Assembly (NCBI RefSeq): GCF_026000115.1
Contig: NZ_AP026867.1
Location: forward strand, 3,777,716 to 3,841,715
Direction of reading: 5' to 3'
Length of the DNA: 64,000 bases
Source of the DNA: Aureispira anguillae
GTDB taxonomy: Bacteria; Bacteroidota; Bacteroidia; Chitinophagales; Saprospiraceae
The translations under genes and the position numbers were made by a program. How positions within the stretch are numbered: the stretch's first letter is position 1; every line of letters starts with the position of its first letter. Shown piece by piece: positions 62,344 through 64,000 of this stretch. The notes beneath the pieces are model-generated. The model searched no databases, was not told the origin of the DNA, and saw only the letters and a list, made by a program, of their open reading frames with translations.

Positions 62344-63573
62344 TTACAACTCTACAATCTCTATTTCTACCCTTCTATTTAAGTGTGCCAAACGCCCACC
62401 TGTATCATGCAATAGATGTTTACAACCATAGCCTATTGAAGATAGACGATCTTTATCGATTCCCTGCTCTACCAAATAATTATAAATGGTAGCAGCACGA
62501 GCACGGGATAAATTAAGAGCAAAGTCTTCCCCTCTATCACAACCGTTGGTATGTCCTTCTATGCTGATTTTAAGTTTTTTGTTGCGTTCCATTGTTTTGT
62601 ATAACGCTTTTATGCTTAACAGTGCCTTGGGCAATGGTTTTGGAGAATCTCCATAAAATAGAATATTACTAACAACAAAACTTGCCCCCTTTTTGATTTT
62701 TTTGATGGGCGTTTTTAATTTCACATTACGCATGTCCGCTGTTAGCTTAGAAGCCATAATAAGGGTATCAAAGAAAAAATAATCTTTTTTGAAAACCTCT
62801 ACGTGCAAGGGATCCCGTGCTTGGCTTTTTGGCAAATCAAAAACCAAACTATAATTTCCTGTCACAGAATCAGAAATAGTTTGAGCAACCACATCCCCCG
62901 TTTTTGTATTCGTCAAGGTAATATTGGCCCCCAAGGCAGCCCCATCAGCATCAACAACTTGACCATCTAGGCGCATGTTTTCGAAATAGTTAAAATGTAA
63001 TGTATGCCCTTTCCCATTGGCATAAACATTATTGACCAATAAGACATAAATTTCCTGCGGATTAACCCTTACGGCTTTACTGTAAGCTGGCTGTACACCT
63101 GCACCAACCCATTCATTCAGAGCAGAAAGTGCCAAGCCCGTTTTTCCAGCAATTTCCAATTTGTTTCTAGAAAAATTGGTTCGAATGGGCAGTATTTCTT
63201 TTTGTTCCACCAATTCACAAAAATTATCGTCTGTATATTTATACAAAGCAAAATCATAATCATTAAGACTATCCAAAGGTTCTAATTCAAAAATTAACTG
63301 TCCACTTGTTTTGGTTTCGAACTGATACCATACCGTATTATTTTCTTGTTCTATAAAATGAAGGCTATTTTTTTCATTGCCTTCAAACTCCAGTTCCTTT
63401 CCATATCCTTTAGGGGAAGTAGTTGGACCAACTATTTTTTGGGTTTTTATCGTTAATCGATTATCACAGTCTGCGTGTTTATCAATCACTAAGGAGTCCA
63501 TCTCTTGCCCATAACTTTTTGTTAATAAGAGCATTAATACAATTATTGGACCTAGGTTATTACAATATCTCAT
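62344..63573 (-). CDS. OmpA-family protein with carboxypeptidase-like domain
   Basis: 409 residues from the ATG at 63573 (MRYCNNLGPIIVLMLLLTKS), which places a signal peptide ending SYGQ at the front; an upstream ATG at 63603 only prefixes it. About 30-190 is a PPC-like beta domain (NTVWYQFETKTSGQLIFELE). About 198-260 is a carboxypeptidase-regulatory-like domain (RLDGQVVDADGAALGANITL, SVTGNYSLVFDLP). The last ~110 residues are an OmpA peptidoglycan-binding domain (LKISIEGHTNGCDRGEDFAL, NLSRARAATIYNYLVEQGI, RLSSIGYGC, NRRVEIEI), with the expected Asp and Arg positions, although HTNGCD replaces the usual HTDxxG. It should link the outer membrane to the wall. Monocistronic. Confidence 0.88.
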   Translation of the reverse strand: MRYCNNLGPIIVLMLLLTKSYGQEMDSLVIDKHADCDNRLTIKTQKIVGPTTSPKGYGKELEFEGNEKNSLHFIEQENNTVWYQFETKTSGQLIFELEPLDSLNDYDFALYKYTDDNFCELVEQKEILPIRTNFSRNKLEIAGKTGLALSALNEWVGAGVQPAYSKAVRVNPQEIYVLLVNNVYANGKGHTLHFNYFENMRLDGQVVDADGAALGANITLTNTKTGDVVAQTISDSVTGNYSLVFDLPKSQARDPLHVEVFKKDYFFFDTLIMASKLTADMRNVKLKTPIKKIKKGASFVVSNILFYGDSPKPLPKALLSIKALYKTMERNKKLKISIEGHTNGCDRGEDFALNLSRARAATIYNYLVEQGIDKDRLSSIGYGCKHLLHDTGGRLAHLNRRVEIEIVEL

Positions 63574-63663
63574 TATGTTATTTATATTAGGTGAATAGTC
63601 CATGTCGGCTAGATCTTTGGGGTTTGCTTCCTACGTTACACTACTTCGTTCAAACTTGTATTC

Positions 63664-63768
63664 GATTATCACATGAGTGCTACGCAGTTGATTAGCAAAA
63701 TGATACAATCTCACCACCTAGAACACTAATTATCTAATAACCTAGCTTTGCTAACTCATGTAATAATC
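63664..63768. repeat. Inverted-repeat-bounded intergenic element F
   Basis: GATTATYACATGAG ends (63664-63677 and inverse 63755-63768, one mismatch) bound 105 bases without an ORF. Inside, TTAGCAAA and TTTGCTAA words also pair. The left part (63663-63689) matches 51899-51925 at 23 of 27 bases. It lies in the gap between the divergent OmpA-family and YdcF-like genes; the rest of the gap is AT-rich with nothing recognised. Confidence 0.6.
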
Positions 63769-63863
63769 AATTTAGTACAATATTTTTTTTACTTTTTTAT
63801 AAAGAAGCAAAAAAACAACGGAGTATTAAAGTTAAAAATGTATTATTAAAAAAAACTACAACA

Positions 63864-64000
63864 ATGAAACAAAAAGTAAAACATATAATAAGATTGTTAT
63901 GTATTGTTTTTATAATTCATTCTATTCTCATTGTAGGTGATGGCTTAATTGACGAAGAAGGGTATAGTGATATTGTTGTTATTTTAGGGAATAAAGTTCA
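63864..64000 (+). CDS. YdcF/DUF218-like protein, cut at right edge
   Basis: 45 complete codons from the ATG at 63864 to the window end, no stop. The product starts MKQKVKHIIRLLCIVFIIHS with a membrane helix, then DEEGYSDIVVILGNKV, the opening motif of the DUF218/SanA/YdcF family (usually DAIVVLGxx). Members are membrane-anchored proteins of envelope metabolism (for example SanA and ElyC). Only the first domain strand is visible, so the assignment rests on one motif. Confidence 0.62.
   Translation, partial: MKQKVKHIIRLLCIVFIIHSILIVGDGLIDEEGYSDIVVILGNKV

Noticed and set aside
1-64000. tRNA, rRNA or riboswitch genes
   Set aside because: No cloverleaf-like sequence with a GGTTCGAAT-type arm, rRNA stretch or known riboswitch core was noticed on either strand by eye. 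A covariance search could still find a small RNA.

Overview
The window looks like a chromosomal segment of a Bacteroidota bacterium, probably from the Saprospiria (Aureispira-like). That placement is an inference from several traits: an LpxC-FabZ fusion, at least four proteins ending in a type IX secretion (T9SS) type A sorting domain, start codons in AT-rich context without Shine-Dalgarno sites, and about ten genes preceded at short range by the Bacteroidota -7 promoter motif TAnnTTTG. No rRNA, tRNA, CRISPR array, transposase, integrase or phage gene was seen.

Layout. 1-6.8 kb: an edge-truncated lipoprotein gene, gpmI, a YceI-like protein, rlmH-hemJ, an AlkD-like glycosylase, a GyrI-like protein and an orphan membrane protein. 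6.8-11.3 kb (minus strand): lipid A genes lpxD, lpxC-fabZ and lpxA, followed by an ABC ATPase with unusual loops. 11.6-17.9 kb: an aminotransferase, a small Cys lipoprotein, a methyltransferase, a SulP transporter, an orphan 336-aa acidic protein and a GNAT acetyltransferase. 17.9-20.7 kb (minus): a compact operon encoding a thioredoxin-ApbE fusion, a DUF4266 lipoprotein and a DUF3570 outer-membrane protein, probably an extracytosolic redox or cofactor-attachment module. 20.9-25.5 kb: DUF3050, LysM, TPR and Rpn-family nuclease proteins.

25.5-31.2 kb (minus): one 1878-residue protein with a sacsin/Hsp90-type GHKL ATPase domain at its N-terminus, an internal duplication and no recognisable effector domain. 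It is the best candidate here for an undescribed system. 31.8-36 kb: a DUF418 membrane protein, a T9SS cargo, and an arsR-DUF6428-arsC-like set with no arsenite pump in the window. 36-42.5 kb: helical-repeat, secreted and SPFH proteins, a heptosyltransferase-like GT9 and a ferredoxin. 42.9-48.7 kb: a complete tripartite RND efflux operon (adaptor, pump, TolC). 49-63.6 kb: three very large T9SS cargo proteins (LRR, multi-module and LamG plus nine 50-residue repeats), an RluA-family pseudouridine synthase and an OmpA-family protein. 63.9 kb to the end: the start of a YdcF/DUF218 protein.

A second layer lies between the genes. At least nine intergenic elements of about 60-300 bp are bounded by, or consist of, inverted repeats with no coding capacity. 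Their end sequences mostly differ, but their interiors share words: the 14-mer TAGCTTCGCTGCTA occurs in three of them, and two share a ~117-bp hairpin with a compensatory base-pair change. They sit beside or inside operons and may be mobile non-autonomous elements or RNA/DNA hairpin regulators.
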